DNA of 64,000 nt from Chondrosia reniformis (Eukaryota; Porifera; Demospongiae; Chondrillida; Chondrillidae), in contig OX359201.1 of NCBI GenBank assembly GCA_947172415.1, positions 930,001-994,000 of the forward strand. Direction: 5' to 3'. This document shows positions 1 through 11,626 of this stretch, one piece after another (position 1 is the first letter of the stretch; each line of letters opens with the position of its first letter). A model generated the notes under the pieces. It was not told the origin of the DNA. It worked only from the letters and a program-made list of their open reading frames with translations, and did no database searches. The translations under genes and the position numbers were made by a program.

Positions 1-107
1 TACCGACCCACCTTGATACCGACCCACCTTGATACCGACCCACATTGATACCGACCCACCTTGATACCGACCCACCTTGATACCATCCCACCTTAATTGA
101 TACCATC
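1..107. repeat. 16-bp tandem repeat at the left edge
   Basis: About six copies of the unit taccgacccaccttga run in from the window edge. The last units degrade (taccatcccacc). The array probably lies in an intron of POMT1, whose first visible exon starts at 252. Confidence 0.9.
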
Positions 108-251
108 CCACCCAATAACAAAGTATATGGAGCTGGTATATATTGTTATATAAAGTCCTTTGAATAAGTTTCAAATGAAATGTCTGGTTGCTGCATTACA
201 CGATACGTAGTTACCAAATAATTCCATCTGCTGTCATATTATCTGTGCTAG

Positions 252-3200
252 GTTATTTGTGTGGTTTTCGTGGAGAGTTCATGTTTGAACAGATTAATAT
301 TCCATACCCGCCAATGGTGCCGTATGTAGCCATGAGAAGTGTTTCTGCTATTGCTGGCATATTACTGGTACCGTGTGTATTTAAGGTATGTAAGTAGTTT
401 GGATAACTTTGGATACTCTCTAGGTATTTCCTGTATACTACATACCTATGTTTACATTGTATTCTCTTGCATATGCTCATGTAATAGTTCTATATATACC
501 CTCCATTTTGATTTCTATATGCCCTCACAATTCTTTAGATTGCTGTCTTAATTTTTTCCATTTCTCTTTTTCGAATTAGATTATGCGAGAATTGGGTTAT
601 TCATTGACAAGTAGTTACCTAGCAGCATTCTTTGTTGTGGTTGGTAAGTACAGCGCATCTCTGTGAGTGGTAGTTTGTATGTGGTGAATGTCCTAACAAT
701 TTAAGAGTGTATCTACGTAAGAACCTGTCACAATTTCAAATAAAGAACACAGCTGATATAAAGACATTTCTAGCTCTGATGGATACTAATCTAACTATAG
801 ATAGTAGTATATAGTATCACTGATCTATCTTGTTTACTTACCTGTGGAATTACATGTTTTATATTTGATATTTATTTAGATAAACATTTCGATTTTATGA
901 TGTACAGATGTTTCACTATAAATCCACACGTAAAGTGTATATGTAAGATAAGTTCGACGCCGTTAGAAGAAACCCCTACTCTATTACCAACTGGCTTCAT
1001 CAATACAATTTGTTCGGATATAATTTGTATGAATTAATTGCCGATGAAGGCCTTTGGTAATAGAGTAGGGCTTTCTTCTAACTGCATTGAACTTATCTTA
1101 CAAGAAGAAACAACAAAACTACATCTCTAAACGCTCTACAAGTCAACTTTCAAAAGAGAAGGGCTGTCGGTTTAAACATTCAATTCTAAAGAATTCACTG
1201 CTGCCGAAGCTCGCTAATATTTCATTTATTATGATCACAACCAATACGTTAAACTTTGCATATACTAGAAGGCTCAGTGAATACTGTCTTCGTTTATGTT
1301 TCATGTTTCCTGTTTCCTGTTTTGTAGATAATGCATTGGCTATTCAGAGTAGAACCATTATGTTGGATTCAATTCTCATCTTATCAACAAATTTAGCCGT
1401 TTTATTTTATTTGAAATTCTGTAATTGTAAAAGGTCAGTGTTAACAAATTGTCACATTTCTCCCTACACAAGAAGGCCTGTCCCTGTTATGCAATTATTC
1501 TTTAAAGGGGGGGGGGGGGGAGATGAAAAAATTAGAAGGGGGAGCAATGGTATGAGGGTGTCAAAGCAGTTTATATTAACTTCCCAAAAGTCTACAAGGG
1601 GACAAAATCAATCCCTGCTCCCCCTCCATGCAACTCTGATTATTTTAAGTACCAATTATTCACAAAATTATACTGGCATAACTGCGGTGCATACCAACCC
1701 ACTTAACTTGTGCCCCCTTGTCTTGTCTGCAGGAGGTGGTCTAGTAGGTGGTACGGCTACTTGCTGATGTCTGGAGTCAGTCTGGGAACACTCTTGGGGT
1801 AAGTGGAGCTGGTAGGTCCATACTACTGAGTAACGTTAGTAGCCAACAAATGTATGGATAGTATAGTCACGTATGGAATACCCTACATACCTACATACGT
1901 ATATAAGTACCACATATATATGGTGAATTAGGACACCAGTAGAGAAAGAGGCCTGATTAATGGAAAAGAACTAAATGTCAATACAACATACGTAAATTAC
2001 TAGTTGAAAAAATTATAAACTGATCAAAAATAAATCATAGTTTACAAAAAATTAAAATGAAATTAATATTAGTAAGGTTGTACCTACGTACATATGTACG
2101 TTCAAAGTATACGTATATCTGCTGTAGCCCCCAATGTACTTATATAGGGAAGTGTGACTGAATAATTTACAAAACCTCCTGCTAAGAATACAAGTTTTAG
2201 TGAACACATTTTTTCATATATCCAACTCTTGTATCCTCATCCAAAGCTCTCACCAGGTTTAGTTCCATATAGGCCTTTACCTAAGTAGATGTAACATGTA
2301 AGAAGAATGGTTTGTTAGTTTATATGTATTGATATAACTCTCCTTGGTCTGTCCTGCGTAGTGTCAAGTACACTGGTATCCTAGGAATGGGTCTACTGGG
2401 TGTGATAGTATTGATAGACCTGTACCATTTGATTGGAGAGAAGAACATTTCTATAGTTGAATACTTGCTCCACTTCTCGGTCAGAGGAATTGTGCTACTG
2501 GGGATTCCCCTCCTCATGAATATTGGCCTCTTTTATGTTCACTTCAATCTGACCACCAATCCGGGCATCCATGATGGTTTCCTGTCAGCCAATGAGAAGG
2601 CTCAGATGGACGTTAGTGAGACTGTGTTTTGTGTACCTAGTAGATGGAGTTGTAGCTCAGTGGCAGAGGACTGGTAGCCCAGTCATAGAGTCCGTCCCAT
2701 TACAGTATATTAGCATTTTCTACTATCAATAGAGGATATTGATCATTTATAAACACATTTTAGTCGCATCCATTTTATAGGCTCTCACTTAACTGTGAAT
2801 GTTTCTTTTAATGTAAAATTTTGATTGATATATACGTATATCTTAGCATAGCTGCATTTCAACCTTAAAGTTAATCTATCATGCTATGATAGCACATTAT
2901 TAAGTCACATGTGTGTCATGTGACTTGTGTAGGGTACCCAATTGAAACTAGCATATGATCAGAATTCTACAGGTAAGGATATGTTGTGATTACCTTGCAA
3001 ATATCAACCACTAAATTCCACTCCTAGTCCTCCGATATGGCTCCAAGTTCTCCCTCCGCCATGCTGGTAGTAGCTGCTTCCTCCACTCTCATAACGAGGT
3101 GTACCCCCTGAGATACGAGGATGGGCGGGGCTCCAGCCATCAGCAACATGTCACATGCTATGAGTTCGGAGATGCCAACAACATTTGGTTCATCAGGAAG

Positions 3201-6200
3201 CCGGGAAAGTACGTAAAACACATCCAATGCACACCTTGCTGGTCATGTGACATACGTGCTGGTCATGTGACATATGTGCTGGTCATGTGACATATGTGCT
3301 GGTCATGTGACATACGTGCTGGTCATGTGACATATGTGCTGGTCATGTGACATACGTGCTGGTCATGTGACATACGTACACGTCATCAATTGCTGGAAGC
3401 TACGTATATACCTCTTTCATAGTACATTGCAGTATGTTGTATATATGTACATATAAAGTATTGTATTTCTTTCATAATGATATATAATTATAGCACATAT
3501 TATTATATTAATAAAACAGCAGAGATTGCTAATGTTACGTACAATTCACACATTTTTTACCTACCAACATGTGAAAAAATGAAAATGAATATCACTGGAA
3601 AATATTCATTTCTTCATCATTGCCTTTGCAGAGACGCAGTGAACTTACCTACGTACATATATGTGTACATACATATTGCATATAGAATTAATTTCTATTG
3701 GAGAACATGTGCACATATTATATTATACATGTGTAAGTGTATTTATGTATGTTAATAGACCTATTGTACAGCCAGCATTTAATTGAATTATACAGTAATA
3801 ACTAGTAAGTTACTATATAAAATGACCTGTCGGAGCTGATTCTCTCTTCACACAGTCCAGATGACAGTGTAGTCCCTGACGACACATCTCCAGTTAAACA
3901 TGGCGACATTGTGGAGTTCATCCATGCTAATACAGAGAAGCTGCTGAACAGTCATGATGTGGCAGCACCTTTGACCCCTCAGAGCCAGGAAGTGGCTGGA
4001 TATATCAACTACTCAGCCAAATTTATTCCCTACCTACGCTGGAAACTGGTAAGCTCTTTGTGATGTCATATGATGTCATGATAGTTATGTGATATCATGT
4101 GATACCATGTGACAAAGTAATTTATGGTTCTTAGTCTACAGATCTAAAGTCATTATCACTCATGAATATATTCACTGATAAAGGCCCTTATTACTGCAAG
4201 TTTACTTTTCCATGATTGTTGTGTATAAAGTCTACTATACTAGCTACGCCTTATATTATACATAATTAGGTAATTTATAGTTATAGTGAAAGGAAAACAC
4301 ATAACACGACTAATGTAATAATTGCGCAACCACAATTTGTACCTCTACGGACAATGTAACCCTTGTCATCATGCTATTAATCACCTGCATCACCTGAGTC
4401 TGATGGTGTTCAGGTGAATTGTAAAATTTTGCTACACTTTGTAATTTTGATATTATACAATTAAGAGTATACAATTAATTACTTCCTGCAGGAAGTGCTT
4501 CATGATGCTGGTCCATATCCTGTCTATTGGCAGCCAGGAAAGGTTCAGTTTGTCATAACTCACCAACATTCTGGTCAGCTACTCACAGTAAGTAAGCAAG
4601 TAAAACTGTGACTGACTAAGTCACTTTGTACCTTACACGTGTATCTTACTGTACCTACAGGGCAGTGTACATAATATGTAGCTATATATCCCAACCTAGA
4701 ATATTTATACTATTAGTTCTACCTCAATTTATGATATACAGTCAAACCTCAATTATCCGATTATCTAAGTTACAAGTACCTCTGCCTATCAGGGATTTGT
4801 TTTCCGTATGAGCGGCCATTTTTTCATGTGACTTGCTGTGAATCACCATAGTTTTCAGCACTAGATTTAATTTTTAAGTTTCAGTAAGGTAGAAGATCCT
4901 GATGTCCAGCTATGCGTATATACGTATATAGTACATGTACAAAGTGTGTTATATTCAGTACTGTTACTGAGTTACCGGCAAATTCAGAGTTACGGGCACC
5001 CTTTGGTCTCACAGTGTCCGGATAAGAGAGAGTATGCTATATACTATAGGTGTAAATTGATGTAGTTGGATGTACAAACTGACTGAGGATAGTCCAAGCC
5101 AGATACTCCTTGCCTTAGCAATCTAAGGCAAGGAGTAACAAGGTTCTGTTAAGGATTTTGTTTGTAAAGTTAGATGTACATAGGATTCACAGAAGATCAA
5201 GATAAAGAAAAAGACAAAGACTCCCAGGTTCACTGATGAAGGGTGGAATTCCCAGAAATGGCTGTCTGACCCAGTGGAAAAGAAGATGAAAGAAGGAAGA
5301 AAAGACTCCTGTATCTTCATCCAAAGCTCTCTTCAGGTTTAGTACCCCTATAGGCTCTTTTACAGAATAGGCATAGCATGTAGGAAAATGGTATCTTAGA
5401 TTTTTCATATGTACCTGCTAATTAGTGGTACACATAAAGTTATGTGGTGTATCTTGTGTGTGTTAGACCACTGGCAAGAGGCTGCCAGAATGGGGATTCA
5501 AGCAGATGGAGGCAGTCACTAGTAAGACTGCTGATGCCTTGAGCAGCATTTGGTACATGGAAGAACTTGAAGTTCCTCTGCCTAAGAAAATTGTGAAGAA
5601 AAGAAGAAAAGCAAAAAGTGACTCTAAAGGAGATGAAAAGGAAGAGGAAGATGGCAAAGGAAACACTACTTTATCAGGTGAAGATATCAACATGGCTGTC
5701 ACCTTAGGGTCTAGAAATGAGGATCAGGATATAGAATTAGATGAACTGCAGAACACTTACAGAGAGGATAAGGAAGAGGGAGAAGGAGAAGGAGGTATTA
5801 ACACCTTAGTCGGTGGAGAAGATCCTTCAGATAACAAGAGGATGGAGGGAGATGAGGATATTGAACAGAGTGAAAGTGAAGATGGTAGTCATGGAAACAA
5901 TGATGAAAAGAACAGTGAGAATAATGAGCCAACTACTGGTGAGAAGGACAGTCAAGAAGATAATGAGAATGGAGGACAGAATGGACAGGAGATCAATCAG
6001 GCGGACCAACAGAATGATCAGGAAGACGACTCTGAAGAATATGAAGAGTATTCAGAAATGGAAGGTAGACTATTAAAGAAACGAGCACTTGCCATAATCG
6101 TTATTGGCATTGCGTTTACCCCACCCACTCATGTCTCCTGAGGAGTACGATGAGCTAACGGATGAATGTACTTCCACTTAAGTAGAACTAGATTGCATGT

Positions 6201-8434
6201 CCCCTTGCCACTTGATAACTTTAGCATTTAAAGCTTTTAGATTGGTTCTATATTTTAAGGTTCCCTACTTTTCAAGCAATGTTGTTTCCCTCATTAAATT
6301 AGAGGAAACACCATTTTGTATTGTCATTATGTAGAACCTGCAAAGCCTCCCCTTCCTAAGGAGCAACATCACAGCGTGCCGGCACAGCCATTTTTAGAGA
6401 AGTACTGGAACCTCCAGAATCAGATGTTTGGTGCGCATGGCAGCATGAGTGACCACAGCTACAGCTCCAAGCCACAGCAGTGGCCAATCATTGCCAAAAC
6501 ACTTCCCTACTGGCTGGACTCTAACAGCAACGTAAGATGTGATGAGGGTTGCATGTAAGATGTGATGAGGGTTGCATGTGAGATGTGATGAGGGTTGCAT
6601 GTGAGATGTGATGAGGGTTGCATGTAAGATGTGATGAGGGTTGCATGTGAGATGTGATGAGGGTTGCATGTAAGATGTGACGAGGGGGCTGCATGTAAGA
6701 TGTGATGAGGGTTGCATGTAAGATGTGATGAGGGTTGCATGTAAGATGTGATGAGGGTGCATGTAAGATGTGATGAGGGTTGCATGTGAGATGTGACGAG
6801 GGTTGCATGTAAGATGTGACGAGGGTTGCATGTAAGATGTGACGAGGGTTGCATGTAAGATGTGACGAGGGTTGCATGTAAGATGTGATGAGGGTTGCAT
6901 GTAAGATGTGACGAGGGTTGCATGTAAGATGTGACGAGGGTTGCATGTAAGATGTGACGAGGGTTGCATGTAAGATGTGACGAGGGTTGCATGTAAGATG
7001 TGACGAGGGTTGCATGTAAGATGTGATGAGGGTTGCATGTAAGATGTGACGAGGGTTGCATGTAAGATGTGACGAGGGTTGCATGTAAGATGTGACGAGA
7101 GTTGCATGTAAGATGTGACGAGGGTTGCATATAAGATGTGATGAGGGTTGCATGTAAGATGTGACGAGGGTTGCATGTAAGATGTGATGAGGGGGCTGCT
7201 ACAGACTGTGTTACACTTATCATTGTGATAGTTCATCTTTTAGTCTTTTGAGGATCTCTAGACTCAGTTGGTAGTGGTCTTCTTGTAGTCAGATTTGACT
7301 CTGAAGGTCTTCTTCAGTGGCTCAAGTGGGTCTGCAGATGTCCTCTTTTATAGGCATTGGTTCCCACCATTTTGGATGACATCATCGAATACATCATTTT
7401 TGGGTCCTCAGAGTTGAAATGTCCAACTACAAGAAAATTGTTACCAACTGTGTCTTTAGACGCTCAAAAAGATGAACCATCCAAAAGATAAGTTTGATGC
7501 AGTTGGAATAAATCCTTATTCTATTGCATACATTTTCAATTTTCACACCTCTTATCCAACTTCTATATAAACCCCCTACCATTCCTCATTTATCATGTTT
7601 GCTGATGAAGACCTACAGGTTGAAATGTCCTATTATCAATAATTTATGTTGCTGTTGCTCAATAATACCTCTGGATTAAATTGCATACATATACGTATGT
7701 TGATATTTAGGCACAAGTGACTTTGATTGGTAATCCTCTTCTGTGGTGGTCTGGTCTGGCTGCCTGTGTCCTCTTTCCTCTGCTGCTAGTCTTTTACTTT
7801 CTGAGAAGACAAAGAAGATGCTATGATATTCCAGAAAGTTAGCAAAGCTGATTGTCTACGTACAGTATCCCATCTATCCACCCATCCACCCATCCACCCA
7901 TCCACCCATCCATCCACCCACCCATCCATCCGGCCGTCCATCCATCCACCCTTCCATCTGTCCGTCCATCCATCCACCCCCCATCCATCCATCCATCCGC
8001 CCATCCCCTCCCTCCCTACAGGTGAATTCTTTCAGTTCTCCAATTCTGGTGTGATTCTGTTCCTTGGATGGGCAGTGCATTACTTGCCATATTTCCTGAT
8101 TTCACGTGTGCTGTTCCTCCATCATTACCTACCAGCTGTCCCCTTCAAGTTTATGGTCCTGGCAGCTGTGATTGAGCACATCCTATCATGGATTTCAAAG
8201 TCAGTTTTGTAATGTGATACTCTTTGTATTATGTCCTGTGCCATTATTCTTCTGATCCACTTTTATAGGAGGAGATTCATTCAGCGTGTGATACTTGGAA
8301 CACTTGTAGTGGCCTTTTTTGTTAGTTTTCTGACTTATGCACCGTTTATATACGCAATTCCATTATCTACGGATAGCATATTATCAAGGCACATAATAAA
8401 GACATGGGATTTCCTCTATCATGTCCAGAAGTAG
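252..8434 (+). CDS. POMT1: Protein O-mannosyltransferase 1 (5' end missing)
   Basis: ER multi-pass enzyme that, with POMT2, transfers mannose from dolichyl-phosphate-mannose to Ser/Thr, as on dystroglycan. I join 14 exons: 252-385, 580-643, 1328-1433, 1733-1798, 2362-2611, 2933-2972, 3028-3208, 3856-4048, 4492-4587, 5467-6064, 6335-6531, 7711-7837, 8022-8199, 8269-8434. All phases agree, giving 797 codons plus stop. Family landmarks in order are [26 protein letters not shown], the MIR region [20 protein letters not shown] and [10 protein letters not shown], then [17 protein letters not shown] and [11 protein letters not shown]-terminal membrane segments include [29 protein letters not shown] and the TG-LPxWG block point to POMT1 rather than POMT2. 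The N-terminal exon(s), with the catalytic acidic pair, lie upstream. The exon at 5467-6064 adds about 150 charged residues absent from the vertebrate protein. The donor of exon 12 (gttagc at 7838) is the least certain junction. Confidence 0.93.
944..1100. mobile_element. Foldback/MITE-like element with ~50-bp inverted ends
   Basis: The left end (taagataagttcgacgccg...) and right end (...actgcattgaacttatctta) are imperfect reverse complements over roughly 50 bases, around a short AT-rich core. It lies in POMT1 intron 2. A relative of one arm (agataagtttgatgcag) lies at 7487-7530. No coding capacity; non-autonomous by inference. Confidence 0.75.
1500..1645. repeat. G-rich dispersed repeat, copy 1
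   Basis: A G run followed by gcaatggtatgagggtgtc, then cccaaaagtctacaagggg and a C-rich end. The same succession recurs at 34883-35048, so this is an interspersed family rather than simple sequence. It lies in POMT1 intron 3. Confidence 0.7.
2228..2312 (-). repeat. Dispersed repeat family A, fragment
   Basis: Contains the family-A block tcctcatccaaagctctc followed by ggtttagttccatatagg and acatgtaagaagaatgg. Full-length relatives are at 32160-32432 and 56684-56945. It sits in POMT1 intron 4. Confidence 0.7.
3237..3379. repeat. 20-bp minisatellite (gctggtcatgtgacatacgt)
   Basis: Seven near-perfect head-to-tail copies in the POMT1 intron after the MIR-region exon. Units differ mainly at one C/T position. 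Confidence 0.93.
4740..5042. mobile_element. Degenerate pogo/Tc1-like MITE
   Basis: Begins cagtcaaacctcaattatcc, which resembles the ends of pogo-type TA-inserting elements. It closes with tgtccggataagagagag, a weak complement of the start. POMT1 intron 9. The right boundary is uncertain. Confidence 0.4.
5180..5408 (-). repeat. Dispersed repeat family A, near full length
   Basis: Reads, in minus orientation, the same order of blocks as the copy at 32160-32432: bottom-strand homologues of ccattttcctacatgc, cctataggggaactaaacc, gggtcagacagcc and cttcatcagtgaccc. It lies immediately upstream of the POMT1 acidic exon. Confidence 0.85.
6532..7199. repeat. 23-bp minisatellite made of the POMT1 5' splice site
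   Basis: About 29 head-to-tail copies of a 23-bp unit beginning GTAAGATGTGATGAGGG and ending TTGCAT. The first unit starts at the first base of the intron, so every unit with the GTAAG form is itself a donor-like sequence. Variants change gtaag to gtgag, gatga to gacga, and a few units carry small indels (6686, 6757, 7192). Confidence 0.95.
7541..7680 (+). repeat. Dispersed repeat family B, copy 1
   Basis: Contains cacacctcttatccaactt, then gctgatgaagacctacagg, a ttgaaatgtcc block and gttgctgttgctcaataata. The copy at 33958-34100 matches almost base for base over the same span. POMT1 intron 11. Confidence 0.85.
7868..8013. repeat. (CCATCCAC/CCATC)n microsatellite
   Basis: A pyrimidine-rich array of ccatccaccc-type units ending in cctccctccctacag, which is the 3' splice site of POMT1 exon 13. 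The array therefore forms most of the polypyrimidine tract of that intron. Confidence 0.9.
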
Positions 8435-10046
8435 GATCGTACTTGACTTTTAGGTGTGAAATTTTAATAACTTTCTTAGAGACAATGTACTTCATTTTTG
8501 TGTGATATTCATTTATATCTGTGTGTTGAGAGGTGTATGTGTGCACGTGACTATATACTATTGAATCCTAGATACACAGTTCCATATATACGTAGATAAC
8601 AACAAGTATGTAAGCATAGCTACGTACGTAGAATTCCACAGTTAAACAGCTAATATATATGAAATTGCTGTTGAAACTTAGCTATGCATAAGTATAGATA
8701 TTCTCATTACATGATACATGATATAAATTTACTTCTTGTATGACATAGCTTGTATTCTGGCACATTCTATATATGTAGACAAATAGTATACTCTACATGC
8801 CTAGTATACATAAACTATAGTTAAAAGCATGGATCCAACATAGTTTACTTTCTATGAGTCTTATTTCAACACTATCCATTCAATTAAGCCAGAATAATAT
8901 TTCAGTAGCACTAACATTTTTTGGTCTTAATTTTGAGGTGGTCCTAATTCTAAAACGTAGGAAATATGTCAATTAAAATGGCGGACGCTCGGCTGGCTTT
9001 CGTTTTCTACCTTAAAAATAAGCTTTTCCTTCCTTAACGTCGAGCATTGAACCAGTAAAAGGGATTTAGAAAGCTTTAGGAACTCGAACTTTGTTTTCAC
9101 ACCTGGTCGTTATACCGAGGTTATTTGCCGGTTATTTAATAATATCGGTCCGAAAATAGTGGTCGGAAAAGTGAATTCCGAGGTGGTCGCTTTTCTGAAC
9201 ACCTAAAGTACAGCGCGAGATACAAGAATTATTCGGGACCAAAAAAATGTGTTGTAATTTTGAGGTGGTCTTAATACTGAGGTGGTCGTTAAGCGAGGTT
9301 CCACTGTATATAATGCATATTGTCAAATCTGCCATAATTTTACCAATTGTGGTGGAATAAGTACATGGACACACTTTATACTATATCTGTATACCTGTTC
9401 CAGAAATTATTACAATTTCTTGTTCTCACTGATGTATATAGCTATCTCCTGTTAAATCTTCTAATCTATACATATGACATGCTAGCACTGTTGTCAACTG
9501 TATATGTAATATACGTACAATTTTGGGCAGCAATTGCTAAGCTTGTACACAGCTGCATATGGACCTGCAGGATCCTCAAACCCAGTACCCACAACATTCA
9601 ACACTGTATATACCATTGTCAACCATCAACAAGCTTTCGCAATACAGCAAGCTCTGATAATTTGCTGTACTGAACCAGACTGTAATTACATTCGCTATAT
9701 GATATTAGCTACTATATGCTACATCACAAAAGTCAGTTATTAATCATATACATGAATGGTAGACTTATATACGTACCTGATCATAGCACCAATCCTAGCC
9801 TCACATAGTGGCAGAAAATCCTATTACCTCAAACATATACGTAATAGTGATGAGCTAAAACATATGAATAATCGGTATCTTATATATAGTCGAGGTTTAT
9901 ATCAGTGCGTATATAGTAAATACATACTTATGTGTATAAATATTTTGTCTGTTAATATGATATGCAATTAACTGTAGCCTCATTATATCAATAGCTACCA
10001 GTGTGACTAAATATTGCGCAATCGATACCATACATATAAATAATAA
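8435..10046. other. Intergenic, POMT1 to PQ-loop gene
   Basis: No convincing coding sequence. Mostly AT-rich with TACGTA words. It contains the terminal-repeat element at 8918-9308. The last 200 bases are presumably the promoter of the PQ-loop gene; no recognisable core motif was identified. Confidence 0.6.
8918..9308. mobile_element. Tc1/pogo-type MITE (gaggtggtc family)
   Basis: The right end, read on the bottom strand, is tacagtggaacctcgcttaa followed by cgaccacctc, typical of TA-inserting element ends. The gaggtggtc word is repeated internally (8935, 9181, 9261, 9280). The left end (ttggtcttaattttgaggtg) is degraded. No transposase reading frame. Confidence 0.5.
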
Positions 10047-11626
10047 ATGGCGTCAGTAGCACATCGTCAATGTCCCTGGAGAATGCCCTCGAACTCTACT
10101 GACTCCATTCTTGAGCATAACTGCGATGGTGACTTTTCTCTGAATCTGTGTTACGTGGCCAATATCTGCGGTCTGATCAGCACTGGCGTATGGTTTATCG
10201 TCCTTCTTCCTCAAGTCATGAAAAATTATTGGAGGCGCTCGGTAGTAGGTTTAAGCTTTCTTTGGGCACTGGCAAACTTTACCGCTTCGTTAGTTAACCT
10301 CTTCTTTGTATTTACCGTTGAAGTGCCCCTATATATGAAGATCAGTGCAGTTTATATGCCTATCCTAGAGCTGACCATTTTGACACAATTTTTCATATTC
10401 CATAATCAAATCTTTCGACGAAAGCTTCTGATTTTGATAGTTTGTCTGCTTCTTTGGGGCACTATTGTAGAACTGGAGCTAACCTTGCCTCAATCAAGGG
10501 AAGACTTAGAATGGATTGCAATTGTTCTCTGGTGCATAGAGAGCTTTCCGCAGATAATGCTGAACATTAAGCGACAGTCTACAGATGGACAGAGTACGAT
10601 GAGTGTGCTGATAGCGTTGTTTGGAAAGACAACCGACTTCCTGTCCAACTACGGACTCAGTGTTCCTTTGGAGTATGTGATAATGGTGTACTTTTCCAGC
10701 AGCACAAGTTTCTTTAATGGACTGCAAGTGAGACTTTAGTTTAGTAATCACAAGAACCACTCCTTTCAGCCATTTTTAACATACAACATAAATGAAGCAA
10801 TTGCTGGAAATTTAACCAAGGATATATATGTCTGTATTATATCACCAGTTCTCTTCCGCTGAGCTATAAGTGGTAGTTAGTACATAGATACGTATATAGA
10901 TAGTTTTCTACAAATTTAGGATGTAAGATGGATGGTTGTGAGTTTGGTTAGGTGACTGATGTATGCCTGCAGTCACTCATACGTATAACTAACCTCTCTA
11001 TCTATAGTCTATATAGTTATTTTCAATAGCAACTTTATCATATGTAATGGGAGGATTCTCACAAAATAGTGATTCCATTAATTGTGTGATAATTGTTGAT
11101 ATTTTATATGTAGGTGTTCTGGTATAGTAGAACAAAGTGGTATAAGAAGGACTGTACATTCTTCCCAGAATGTCCTATGTGGTTAAAAAGACGCTTTTCA
11201 AGTGGTCATGGTGATACCATTTGTAACGGAAAACCCAATGCAAGGGCTCTCAACAAAGCACCAAATACTGGATTTGAAAAGAATATTTCTAAAGAAGATG
11301 AACCGCTTATTAATGATGGACAAAGGGATCCTTCTGTCATCAGATCAGGAGAGATCTCCATATTGACAATCTATAAAAAGTTCCTGATAACTATATTCAT
11401 AGTTGCAGGATTTGTTTATTGCTGTACTGGTTTGTGTGTGTTTGTTGTGGGACTTTGGTTTCGAACTGGAAAGGGCTGGTGGTTCATAGCGGCTCCAGTT
11501 GGTTGCGTAATCTTCCTCTTGTCAGTTTACATATACTACTGGTTGGTTAGAGGAGGGCATTTGCATTCCTATCTACCTTGGGAAATGATTTCATCAAAGT
11601 TTAGTCAATTGTTCAACTTTTTTTGA
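10047..11626 (+). CDS. PQ-loop repeat membrane transporter (SLC66-like)
   Basis: Two exons, 10047-10727 and 11114-11626, joined in phase 0 at a caa|gtgaga donor and tatatgtag acceptor; 397 aa. The first PQ loop is GLISTGVWFIVLLPQVMKNY followed by WRRSVVGLSFLWAL. The second is ESFPQIMLNIKRQSTDGQS. Around these are about seven predicted membrane segments, and the C-terminal exon adds two more hydrophobic stretches (near residues 310-335 and 345-365). A polar linker of about 70 residues precedes them. PQ-loop proteins include lysosomal cationic amino acid and cystine exporters. The long C-terminal exon is not typical of SLC66A1 or cystinosin, so the substrate cannot be assigned. The start is the first ATG after an AT-rich leader. 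Confidence 0.82.

Noticed and set aside
1087-1767. Long plus-strand frame around POMT1 exons 3-4
   Set aside because: Only 1328-1433 of it matches POMT1. The rest crosses a foldback element, a G run and a repeat, and the exon 4 frame differs from it after splicing.
5123-5408. Phe/Ser-rich minus-strand frames, repeated near 56.6 kb
   Set aside because: They are conceptual translations of dispersed repeat family A and recur wherever that repeat occurs.
6532-7199. CRISPR-like array
   Set aside because: The units are contiguous with no unique spacers, and the setting is an animal intron.
6394-7236. Three long overlapping minus-strand frames rich in His, Thr, Ser and Cys across the 6.5-7.2 kb array
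   Set aside because: All three minus frames are open only because the 23-bp unit lacks stops; the peptide simply restates the repeat, and the array lies inside a well-supported POMT1 intron.
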